Assembly (NCBI GenBank): GCA_030248225.1
Contig: JASANE010029130.1
Location: 1 to 64,000 of the forward strand
Direction of reading: 5' to 3'
Source of the DNA: Trileptium ribeirensis
Lineage: Eukaryota > Nematoda > Enoplea > Enoplida > Thoracostomopsidae
Length of the DNA stretch: 64,000 nucleotides
Of this stretch, positions 1 to 12,100 are shown in pieces. The notes beneath the pieces are model-generated. The model was not told where the DNA came from, did not search any database, and was given only the letters and a program-made list of their open reading frames with translations. Each line of letters opens with the position of its first letter. The stretch's first letter is position 1. Made by a program: the position numbers and the translations under genes.

Positions 1-3000
1 GCTGTCGCCGTGGTTGTATTGTGTGTGTGTGTGTCGTTGTTCTTGTGGTTGCTGTGTGGTTGTGCTGATGTTGTTGTGGTTCTGCGTGTTTCTAGTGTGA
101 ACTTGAGCGACCTTTCTGTCGCTCAGGTCGCCTGTGTGTCTCATGTGTAGTGTGTGCTCATGAGTATTGTATGTGTATGTGTATGTATATATGGATATAG
201 ATATATATATATATCATATAGGAATGTGAAAAAAACAGGACGCGCAGGGATAAGACGTACAAAGCGACGGTAAATTCATGAGTTTTACGGATGGACTGGA
301 CGCATAGGAATAGGAAAGACGGGGGGTAGGTTTAGGGCCCTCCCATGGGCTCCGGGAGTTCCTCAATCGGACCCCGGATAGATCAAGAGGTACTTAGGAA
401 TGTGCTGCGCCTCAGTACACGAAATGAGCTCGTTCCTGCCTTCGGTTCCCCCCTTTGGGGACGTCTAATGACGTCCTGTCGGGATGTTTGAAATTCAGCT
501 AGGAATGCTGGGAATGTTTGGCTTTATTTTGTAAGCCAACATGTAAACGTGCAATGTTTGCACGTTTACCCATGGATCTGGTAGTAAGATTTAACCCCAG
601 ATGGACTCTTGTTAAGCTTAATTAGGTGATGGATGAGGCAGCTAACTCGCTAAATAGCAGAAATTTGGCTTTAAATCGGCGAGTTAGCTGGGGGGAAATT
701 TGATGAATGAGGACAAAAAAGATAGATACCAGCATACTCCAAGCATGCTAATGCACCAAACTTGGTTTTGAAATTTTAAATTTGACGGGTGATTTAACCG
801 TTTTCGTGGGACATTTGGGGGATAACGACCAATATAAGTTAGGCAAGAGGTTTAAAAGATCTGAGTAACGGATTTTGGACAAGTTTCTGACAAGAATTTG
901 GGAATACAGATGAGGTAAGATCTGAGATTTTGGGAGAAAACTCACAGATGGTCGACCTCCGAGTATTCGGAGGGTTCAAACTTGATGTCGGCGATTTCGA
1001 TTGAAGCCGACTCTCTCTAAAGGGGACCCAGGGTTTACGATAGCTGTCAAAATTAAAATCTTGGGAATTTTTCGATTGGGCGCCCGGGTTTGAACTCATA
1101 AAAGTGGGCGTTAAAAGATCTTCTCCGATTGGATAGCGACAAAGTCGCTATCCTTCAACATAGCTGAAAATTTTGAGGCGACGACCACCGCGTCGTCTCT
1201 TGGAATCAGTTCGACTTCGGCAGCGCGGAGTTCGGTCGACTTTACTGACCGGCCCCGACGCTTAGATTTTACTGTTAATTTCGCAACATTTTCGGCTTTC
1301 CCGTGCTTTCGTGTTTTCGCTTTTGGTTCGCGTGTGGAATAGAGTTCGATCGTTGGAGGACCCGCGTAGACATCTTTCGTCTCGCGGAAGGGGACTAGCT
1401 ATCGCTGTCCCGGATCAAAGGTTGTAAGTCAGGCAGAGAATCGAGTAAATGGGGGTTTATTTTCCCCAGAGCGAAATGTAACAGACCGTTGAAATTTGAA
1501 CGATTGTCGCACAATTTTACCTTCGATAGTTTGACCAGACGCCCGTCGGAGGAGGTCTTGTTTTTAATGTCATCTGAGTACACTTTTACCTGTTCTTCGA
1601 CCAACCTCCTCGAGTCGAGTTCCGTTTAAGCATCGCGATCGAATGCACGGGGGGTGTCAGGTTGTGAACACGATAGTCGAAGTCCTTCTGATTCCCCGTG
1701 GTCATAGGTAAGACAAATCAAAGTGGGCGCTTCTCGTCCATGTTTTACATGACTTATTACTCTTGAGTTAGGGTTGTCGAATTTTCCTGAGCTGACCACG
1801 GTAAAATTTACCAGTGAAAACATAGGGACTTACTTGTTTGCCTTTAACCACAGTTATGGTTTGCAAATTTTCAGCATAGCGGACTGTTCGACACTCATGC
1901 CGCTGCTTGAGTGCGGACTGACTTTGCAGATAGGGACAGGGGACTATCCTCTGTCGGGCTTTAGGAAGCCCCCAAAATTTTGTTTATCAGTTTGAGCTAA
2001 GCAAATTTGGGGAATACAAAAGACTAAACAAATTCTAAGTGGTTTCAGCTTGAGCATAAGGTGTTGGCACTCCGAGAGGAGCGATTTTAATACAATCTTT
2101 ACGTGATTTTGTCAGTATTCGATTGGTTCGCCAGCAGGACGGTTAATGCCAGCTTTATATAAGGATCAGCTACCGACTTCACGAGTCCTCGACAGCCCTC
2201 ACGCCCAAATTTACTGGGCGCTTGCCCCACAAGGTTCACTTCGAAATCGTCGCGGTCCGACTATTAGGTTTACTAACGTTCAGTATAACCCGCACACGTG
2301 GTTAAGCTTAACGGTAGGCCGTACGATACCACCTGCTCCCAAAATGAACCGACGGCATGGCTAGATACCAAGGTCGGCCACAATAAACGCGTTCACAGGC
2401 ACGGTAGGGTGCCCAATGCTCAAAATAAAATCATGTTACTCTCATTTCAATAAAGGAAAATCGCGACCTCTCGCGAATCGTTTTGACCCCAAACCGAGTA
2501 AGTGCAAAACCCCGTTTTCTTTTTAGAGCGACTTAATCGCTGAGTTTAAGCATTTTTCTATTTTATATCTGGTTGCCCGTTAGGCTATGTACTATACTTT
2601 GAGTCTTGCTGTTTTTCTCTCTCTCCTTTTTCAGTTTCCCTTGTTAGGTTTCGATCCTGCACGGGGAATTTAAGCCCGCTGCAGATTTTTCCGTATTATC
2701 TACTAGACTATCGAGTTCTGATAAATTTCAATAAAATTTTAGTGATAACTCGACTGCACAACCTCGATAGTGCAGTCGAGACACTGTACACTTTCGATAC
2801 GTACAGTGTACTAGGATCCTAAAACGACTACGATAGAGAGAGGACGGCAAAGACAACGGCGACACAGGAGACAAAAGAAACAAAGCAAGAAAAAAAAGAA
2901 AGGAACCAACCAAAACAACCCCAAAAGAAAAGTACCAACCCTCCCCAGGCGAAACCGAGCCCCAGTTCTGGGACGGGCATGACTATCCGTCAGAACAGTT

Positions 3001-4700
3001 AAAAGGGCGGCCTCGGTCGCCTAGGAAATCGCCAAAGACAACTCCTGCTCGGGCCCCCCAGCCTTTGAGGCTGTCGAAATAGTAACCCGGGGCGAGCTTT
3101 CAAAACGAGTAAAATTCCGCCCCCCCTTGCCGATATGCCATAGTTCACTTGACTCTCCACCGCCAAACCCAACCGCATAGTCATCGGCACACTGGTCATA
3201 ACGTGCCAAGGCAAGAAAAAAGTTTTCTCGATCCTCATCTCGGACTGCCGGAGACGCCAAGTGGAACTTATCGTAAATTGGTGTAAAACCCGGCCTGAGG
3301 ACAAAACGCTACGAGAGACTCAGTAGGGCTGTTAGGTAGGATTTACTGAACTAAGACGGCACACCGGACGAATTATTTATCAAGGGACGTCCACATAGGT
3401 ACCTTGCTCTTTGTGCGACGATTATCAGTACCCGATTGTTTGTTCGATACGTATTCGTTGGTTTCTCATCTTGTTCTAACTTGTACAATAGACAGTTTTG
3501 TTAATGCGATTACGTCTTACTTTTGTCTTAGGTCCATGCCTTTCCGCGTACCCCGATTCATGCTCCCATTCGACTAAAGTTATATGGTAACGGGGGCAAG
3601 CTAACATTTCTCCCACATGGGCCCCTAAGTGTGCGGAAAGCCCCGCGTTGTCTAGAGCGAACTTCGAAGCATGCCAGAACACATAACCCGAGCTATAGCG
3701 GACTTACTTAACGTCTCGGGTATAGATTTTGGTCCGGTATTGCCGGGAACGTGCTCGCTCGCACCGCCTCGCCCCCCGAACCGACGCGGACAAGGGAATG
3801 GACCAGTTTGACGTCCTCCGAGTTCCTGTTTGTATGACGCTTTAATTGCTCTTAGTCACTTTGTATTATATATATACCTTGAAATAAAACGTTGAAAATC
3901 ACCCTCACTGTCTAGTGTTGTTTGAACTCAAGCGCAATAAGTGCGTCCGAACGGACGGGCCAACCCTGCGTGCCACGGCTTGACGAGGGGAACACTCCAA
4001 GCCCTGACACGTGCGGTTCGCCATCAGTGTTCATTACGATAGATACAGAATTACAACGAGAGTGTCCCACCAAATCGCTTATCAATCTTACTGGTTTTAA
4101 CATCACACTCCTTCGAAGGATAAAATTTACTAGGAAAACTTTATCACTCGATACCAATACAGTCAAAATTATCACGCTACAAAATAGGTAGTCCGACGTT
4201 AAACATCTCAGGGCTCGTCGGAACACTGTGGGGGCCACATGGCTACAACGGATAAAGTGTTCTGTGGAGGATAAGCTAAGTGAAACTCAAAATTCACGGT
4301 GCAAACCCAAGCCCAACACTCATTTTACCTTAGGTCACGCTAGACTAAACAACTTCCATTAGGTTAGGACAGGGAATATGGGTTTGACATTATGACCTGT
4401 GAGCAGGTTTCGGTGTCAACCTCCCTGGGGGACCTCAGCAATCATACCCCGATACTAGACACGTGCGCAACCAATCGGGCGGGGTCCGAACACACCCCGT
4501 GAAGCGCGCCTTCGGCCTGCTAAGCTCCGTAACTTCTTGGGTCTGACCAAGAGAAGTGGCTAAATTACAAATCTTAGGGTCCGCCCTTGAGGTTATGATA
4601 GCCGGGGTCGTAAGGGCATGGTGTTAGGAAGTTGCGCCATGCAGCTGCGTCACCGTTATTACATATATGCTGTAGGACCAAATGAGAACAAGCTGCCATA
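1..4700. other. Hairpin-rich region without recognised genes
   Basis: No gene is recognised here. By eye the composition is GC-richer than the following DNA, though I did not count it. A GT/TA microsatellite lies at about 20-35 and 165-225. Several perfect hairpins are visible: 543-569 (12-bp stem, 3-nt loop), 639-690 (12-bp stem), 1131-1153 (10-bp stem, AAA loop), 2749-2780 (11-bp stem) and 2781-2809 (9-bp stem). The short ORFs on both strands (for example 3021-3260 minus and 2146-2364 plus) show no family signature. The stretch could be a decayed mobile element or the edge of another repeat block. Confidence 0.4.
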
Positions 4701-5972
4701 GGAAGAGGAAACTTTATATTTTATTCAGGTTTTTGTTTATGGCTCATTTCATGGTGCGTTTGGTTCTAAGTGCAAATACGCTGTGTGTGCTCGCTTTGCG
4801 AGGTTCCTTATTGAACGGTACAACAATTTCGAATATACTTAGTGGCTAGTGCACCATCCGTTGCCTCGCTGGCAAAGGATGTTCTAGACTAAATCACCCG
4901 AGGTCACAAAAGTTTGTTCAACGTTGTACGAAATACACATTAATTCATGCATGAAAAAGTGAAAAAATTTTTATAAAACATTTGTAATTAATGTTTGTGT
5001 AGTTTTGAGAACCAAAAATATTCCGCATTTTTGCCAATTTGCTATAAATTTGTCTAAATTTCCTCAATTTTTTGTCAATATTCACCCCTATTGTTGCCTA
5101 TTTTTTGCTAAAATTATCTCCGCCCTTTCGACAAGGTTGCTCAGAACATTTTGGCCAAACTTTTCCATTTTTTGGTATTGCCAATGGTCAACATTTGGTA
5201 ATCAAAAGTTTTCAACATTTTTTCTCGCTAAGTGTATAATTTGATATATTGTTTGATCCACTAACGGAGTCTCATGCTGTTAAACTCAACACAATGGGGA
5301 TCACGGATTAAGCAGTTTATTGTCATTTATGTTAAATGCTAAGCCTATAAAGGCTAAGACGAAGCCTTGGCCTAATCCATGAACCGTTTGTGCTGATTTA
5401 ACCAATATTCGGCTCAACTCGTCAATGCTGTGCGAATAATATACAAAATTATACTTTTATAAACATTTTTTTTTGAAAAATTTAGGCTCAATGAGAACCC
5501 CAAAAATGGAAAAAATGTTTCTTAGTTTCTTATAAAACTGTCCATAATGGATATTCTTTTATGCTTGTGAGCCGAGTCGAATCGTACCAAATTTATAGCT
5601 GAATCTTCAAAACTGACCAAGGACAATAGGAAAATTCCCGCTTTATTTGCACTAGCTACTTATCGATATAAAATTTACAGGCGAAGCCAGTTTGGCAAAA
5701 GCAAAAGCCACTAAATTTCAGTCTTATTATAGCCAAACACGGTCAAGTGAGTAACGGCAGTGTACAAATCGCTAAATGAACCTAACCAAGAATTACGGCA
5801 AATTTCGGCACTTATATACCGGATACATTAATTTGATTCTAAATCATGGCAGTGAACTATAACATGTTCCATAAACAAGTCTATACGACAGGAAGGCGTT
5901 TATCTTCGTATGAGCATAAACTGGCATTGAGTATTTATGTTTTGGGCCTTCGACAGCTTCGACAGTTGAAAC
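4701..5972. other. AT-rich flank downstream of the esterase gene
   Basis: No gene recognised. About 5010-5240 is T-rich, with a loose ~20-bp recurrence of ATTTT/CAATTTT phrases, like other T-rich patches at 15950-16080 and 34530-34700. The final part (up to 5972) lies 3' of the last exon of the minus-strand carboxylesterase and should hold its 3' UTR. I see no unambiguous AATAAA signal on the minus strand close to the stop. Confidence 0.3.
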
Positions 5973-6147
5973 TTAATGCATTAGCAGCTGATTGATTTCA
6001 TTGATTCGATCCCAAAATTCACATTCATCCCTGCGTATGTTTATCGTCGTCTTCGACGGATCACGTCGCTCCGATTGTAGAACACGGTATTCTAGGCTCG
6101 ATACGTCGTCGATCGGATTCCATGTAGACGTACTATCTGTGGGGTGG
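5973..6147 (-). CDS. Carboxylesterase exon 4 (C-terminus)
   Basis: The acceptor is TTTGTTTCCAG|CCAC. Joining to exon 3 is in phase and turns FARYG into FARYG-HP, as in the family's FA-xG-xP segment. It contains STWNP, a Y, and RRDECEFWD, which match the conserved W-P and C-x-FW C-terminal block, then a TAA at 5973-5975. The assignment rests on family motif order plus perfect phase. The 2.3-kb gap to exon 3 is intron. Confidence 0.85.
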
Positions 6148-9100
6148 CTGGAAACAAAAATATCTAGGATTTTAGCATGAAAATAAATCATGCGTTTAAT
6201 TGAGCATTGTTGGCGATAAATACCCTGGTAGTATCCAAAAATCTACTCTAACAAACGATTCCGAATATATAGGTTCACAGTAAATTATCGAGATACAACG
6301 TAACAATTCGTGACGCTTATAGCTAATTTTATGATAAAAAAATCACGTAATTTTTAGTAAAACTCCACTGAAAATGATAGCTTGTTATAATAAAAATTAA
6401 TCTGTGACGTAAATATTCTCTGGTTGAGAAGAGTACTCAGTGCACAATGCAGTGCTAGATTAAAGCCTTTCATTATATATAAGTAGTTTTAATTTTTTCG
6501 CAATTAAAGAGGAAATACTATAGGTGATATTTTCCTGACAAATATATATGATTTTAAAAATATTAGGTATATAATTTTTTTATTATATAAATTAATCGAA
6601 GAACCATTTTAAACCAATGGAATAAAATACAAAGCGTCAGCCAGTGACGAAATTCCAACTACCACCGCACGAGTAAAACACACTGCACAATCCGCAATTA
6701 ACAACGCAATTATATGGCTAACACCATGAAATAACCGGTATACCAATAAGCACAACTGGTTATAATTGTGCAAATGTTCCTAGTTTTAAGGTTCCTATAT
6801 GTTCTCGCTCTTTAAGTATATATTCTTACAAAAATACTTAAGTTCTTTTGTGGGATTTGAAGCCCAGTGGCAAATAGCATTGTCGCTATTTTTTGATCCA
6901 AAGCTATCTTCAGCAGAAAAACAGAAAAGAAAAAAACAGCAAACACACAAACAAACACAAAACCCCCCCCAAACAGCACTGTTGTGCACCCGAATTATAT
7001 TACAGTTTTGAGGGTACGGTTTCACCGATGTATATTAATAATTTTTGGAAAGATTTTAGTGAAAAATTTTTATTACAAAAAGGGCAAAATTGGTAAGGTC
7101 AAAATGAGGATAGGGAGGTCGCAAACTTTATGTCATCGCCCCTATGACGCCCCCCGTAGGTCCCTACCTTCTAAGACGACCCCAGCTACCTCTCTGGGAC
7201 CTCGGAGAGTCAACATGTATGCTTAAACTATCTAGCACAAGTGTGATAGATAAACGCAATTAGTGAAATACAATATATATTTTTTTATTTACCAAGTTCT
7301 AGAATGAAAACTTCAAGAAAATAAGCGTGTCACGTTTAAAAGCAATTGTTACCGGAGTCTCTGGATATTATATAATTGGGCTGATACTTAGAGGAATTGT
7401 ACATCCTGTCAGATATTCTTTTGGAGAAGCAGACACCTAATCAAGATATATACTCTGTATGCGGTTCAAAAACGTACACACAGCATAAAAGCCATTTAAA
7501 GCATAGTCGAATTATTAACTCCACGAATTATTGTGTATTTCGAACAATGTTCAAACTTTTGCGCTGCGGCGGTTTGAACGTGGATCGTTTCGGTGTAAGC
7601 CTTGTACGTTAGCCACTACGGTATTTAGGATCTGTTGCTCGGTTCCTCAAGCAACCTCACGAAGCGTTCGCATAACGTGCGTGCAAACGAACACCACTAC
7701 ACAAACTCGGTTAGCGCATCGTGTTGCAATGTACACGGTCACAAACGTGTGACTAAATTCGGGAAGCCAGGATAACATTAAATGGCTTCTGATTTATTTG
7801 TATTAATGTTCTTTTATTTTAATGTTCTGGATTTACTGTCCACAGAGAGCAGTTTAATAAGTCCAATAGTCCAGTTTTCAGTCAAAGCCACGTGTTTTGA
7901 ATCGTTTTATACTCAGCTGGTTCAGCCATACTTATATATTGAATGTTGGTAGATAATTAACCGATTAGAGATTCAATGTTAATGCTATGGTAGTCTCAGG
8001 CGATTTAATAAGTCCAATACGGTTTTTAGTCAAAGTTACATGTTTTGAAACATTTTGTACTCAGCTGGTTCAGCCATACTTATATATTGAATATTGGTAG
8101 ATAATTAACCGATTAGAGATCCATGGTTAATGCTATGGTCATAAACTAAAATTCTTTATAGCAATAAAATGTAATATAGATGATCCAACATAGAGTTCGC
8201 GTCATTATACAACGCATCACTACATTCAGCTTAGACATAGCGAAAAGTAGTAAAAGATTCAACAGCGAGACTATCTCTTTGTTGCAAATTAGTATAATGA
8301 TATAACCTTCTTGTATATAAAGCTGTTATTTTGCTACAAAATTAAATGTTTTTCTATAATTTTAGTGCACTAAAGGCTAACGGTAGTTTGGAACAAGAAC
8401 GCAGGGGTACGGTACATTTTTCCACTATATATTTACGTTAGAACTTACCCATATCTAGCAAAGCTTGTCCAATAGTCTACCATCTGAGTGGAGAGTTGAA
8501 CAAGTTTTTCGGATCTAGGGTATGCGCTGTTACCAACGACCGGTGTGCCATCCTTGCGGCTCCGCAGAATCCGCAATGGGTGCCCAAACATAAACGTTAG
8601 ATCGCTAACGTGAAATGCTCGTAATTGTTCGAATCCTAGACCATTAGATGATGTTATAGTTTCATTAAATAAATACAAATAGACAGAGCTGCTGTTACTA
8701 CTACTACTTCTATTTTTATAAGTACCGTCGGTGCGATCGGATTGGGAAAAAGAATCTGTGTCCAAATTATTTCGAGCAAAAGTTAGTGCAGCTTTACGAG
8801 TTGGACAAGAAAACATCCAGTCAGTCATAAGTGCTGAAGTGTGATAAGCATATTTGGCGGTACCGTCTCTTTGATCGCTTCCATATTTTTCTGATTCATA
8901 GAACCAGAGTGTAGCGTTAAGTAGAACTGGATCATATTGACCGCCATATTCCGATATCCCACTGCGTACCATCCAAGAATACTGCTCACGGGTTATATTC
9001 CACATATATGTTAATGGAAATAGTTGCGGCGCTAACAAAACCAAAAATATAGTATACTCGTCAGCGTTAAAGCCAATTAGGATGGGACGTCTTGGAAACA

Positions 9101-12100
9101 CGCTAATATTATACGGATCCCCGCTGCTTAGCCTATCAAGAACCGATCCCTTGAAAAATAAGGGATCAGAATCAATAGGAAATATTGTATTGACTACGGT
9201 GGCATTAAATATTTGATCTTCTTGCAGCGACTGAAGACACGCCAATGTTTTCGTTCCACGATCGCCACATCCGACAGCGTCGGCAAGGTCTAACGTATGC
9301 GACTCGATATTGTGCGCTGGTCTTGATGCCCATGGGCTTAGCATAGTCCCACTTTGTACGATTGCACTACGAAACAGATCGTTTCCGTCAGGGGCAGCAA
9401 TTTGTGCCGTCACGCTTGCAGCACCAGCGCTCTCACCAAATATGGTAACGCGGCTAGGATCGCCTAAATATATACATATATAGACAGACGTAGGCTGTTG
9501 ACAGACATAAATGATCATAACCTTGATTTAATATCCTTATTCTTGAACAATTTGTGGTTGGCATCCAACACACGTCACGAAAAAAAGTAGCTCGCCATTT
9601 TTGTTTTTTTGAGTTTGGTTGTGGGCCAATTTTAGGCCACGATCACAGTGACTTGTTGTTTTTGTGTAAGAATGCCACCGATGTTAAGGTCTTCGACTAA
9701 ATGCTTGCACTACGAGAGCTTAGCAGCAGCTAGCTATTACTTTAGAACTAACAAAGGGTACTAATATTATTGAAAAGCGAGCGAAGCGAATAGAGTTTTC
9801 TTTCCACTAACAGGACGCTAGTGGGAACATCGTGAAAACTTCATTTTTTGTCTGTTTCTGTTATTCATAACTCATCTTTGGATGAATGGATTTACGGCAA
9901 TTTTTTATTCGACAGCAAAAGTGACGACAATGCGCCATTTAGTTGAATGAGAACAACTCCGATCACATCTTCGTGGTCAACATGACAAAAACAGGGTTCT
10001 AAGGGTTCTTTGCCAAATCTGGCCATACGGGCACCAGTATTTCGCAACCCATTTTTCGATACGATACAGGCTTCGCATCAAAAAATGGGGTCCACTGTCC
10101 ATTCGCTACATCCAGATCTACAACTTTGGTGACCACGACTTTTTTGTGTGACTACTCCGGGGGCTTCTGTGGGGATGAATATGGTTCGTAGACACTTTAC
10201 CAGAAATAGCGGTTTTAAATTTTCAGCATGTTATTGCGTGTTTTATCTTACAATGAGCGCCGATTAGGATATTTGAACACGATAACTTTGCAATCTAGAG
10301 TCTAACTTGACTATATTAGACCTTTTATGGGGTTTCAAAGGTTTTACGGTCGACGAACCCGATTTTCGAAATATAAGTTATGTATTGCGTGCATAGTATC
10401 AAGAATGGTCTATATATAGGTTTTCTAAACGCTGAATACAATGATTTGAATATCTTGAGTCCAGCGCGCATATTTCGAGACGTTTCACGGGTTTTCGCTG
10501 GGTTTACAGTCAATGAACCGATTTCCTAATAATGAACCGACTTCCTGTTTTCTGTTATTTGGTTTCGTATTGCGTACAGGACATCAAGAACTGCCTATAT
10601 AGGTTTTCCAGTATGCTGAATACGATGGTTTGGTTACCCAGAGTCGAGCATGCGTATCTTATGCCTTTTCACACGTTTTCATTGGGTTTAGGATCAATGA
10701 TCTTCATTCAAGAGATTTTAGGGTTTTGAAAATATCAAATGCATTACAGGTGATTAAACAAAATGACAACTTAAAAATGAAGCCACTGCAATACCATTTC
10801 GTCCTCGCTTGCGATTTACTAGTCTAGTTATGTCTGACCAACGTCAGCGTAGTCTTAGTCTATAAGATTGAGGTATACTTTAGATTCGTTAAACATAAAT
10901 AACACATGAAATTATAAATGTTGTAGCTTTCAGTTTTGCAATCAGCAGGAAAATAATTTTTTGCAAAATTAGTCGTAAATTTCCGATCACTAGTAAATCA
11001 GACTTCGAAAAATCTGTTCATTGACCAAAATGTATAAATTCAATAATTTTGTATTAACTCTGTTTACTCGTAAGCTTCGCTAGTGAATCCCAAACGTGAT
11101 TTTGGCGCTCCAAAGAAACTTTTCAATAACATTTTTAGTAGCTTATTTGTACGTTAATGTTATAAGCATTTGTTATATATCGTGCGTTCGACCTCATGCT
11201 CTTCACTAGACCCCACGCACTCCGTTCGACTCCATGCCCTCCATTCGACCCCATGCCCTCCGTTCGACCCCATGTCCTCCATTCGATCCCATGCCCACCG
11301 TGAAACCCCATGCCCTCTATTCGAACCCATGCCCTCGTTAGACGCCATGCCCTCCTTTCGACCCCGTGCACTCCATTCGACCCCATGCCATCCGTTCGAC
11401 CCCACGCCCCCATTCGATCCTATGACCTACGTTCGTCCACATGCCCTCCATTTGAACCATGCCCTCCGTTCGACCCCATGTCCACCGCTCAACCCCATGT
11501 CCTTCATTCGACCCCATGCTCTCCGTTCTATCCCTTGCAATCTATTCGACCCCATGCCCTCCGTTAGATCCCATACCCGCTCCAAAGCTTAGAGCATGGG
11601 TCGGACGACACTTAGTTCCAAATGTATACCGATATATCAGTATCAGTATAGCTGTATCTCGTAAACATTACTGATGCATTATTAACAGACAGTAGTTTTG
11701 ACTTAAACAATAGGTGTTATAGGGAGTACTGGGGTCACACCGTCTGGTGGGACGTTCGTAAGCCATATCAACCGTCCTAGGGCGCGCGCCGCCACTAATA
11801 TCCGCCCTTGTAACTATGAGTACAATTACAAAATTATGAGGAAACGGAAAAATTAAGAGAAAAATTTGGGAATATGGTCAAAATTATTGGTTATTCCCTT
11901 GTGTACCATCCAGTGGAACTATGTACGCCCCCAAGCTAAGGGTCTCTGGACACCAGTAACTTAAACATTTGACTTTTTAGAAAATAAAGTATCAAAATAA
12001 AAAATCCTAACCGCCAAATGCCGCTATATTTTTAGAAACGAATCGCAAAGCTTCCTGTTGATCCATCAGTCCCATATTGCCATTGATTGCGCCGTATTTT

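Noticed and set aside
3021..3260. Minus-strand ORF with a plausible-looking amino acid composition
   Set aside because: Short, no family motif, and a stop soon upstream. The plus strand is equally open nearby.
11135..11592. ORFs on both strands over the 19-bp minisatellite
   Set aside because: They are open only because the repeat unit lacks stops. There is no domain or start context.
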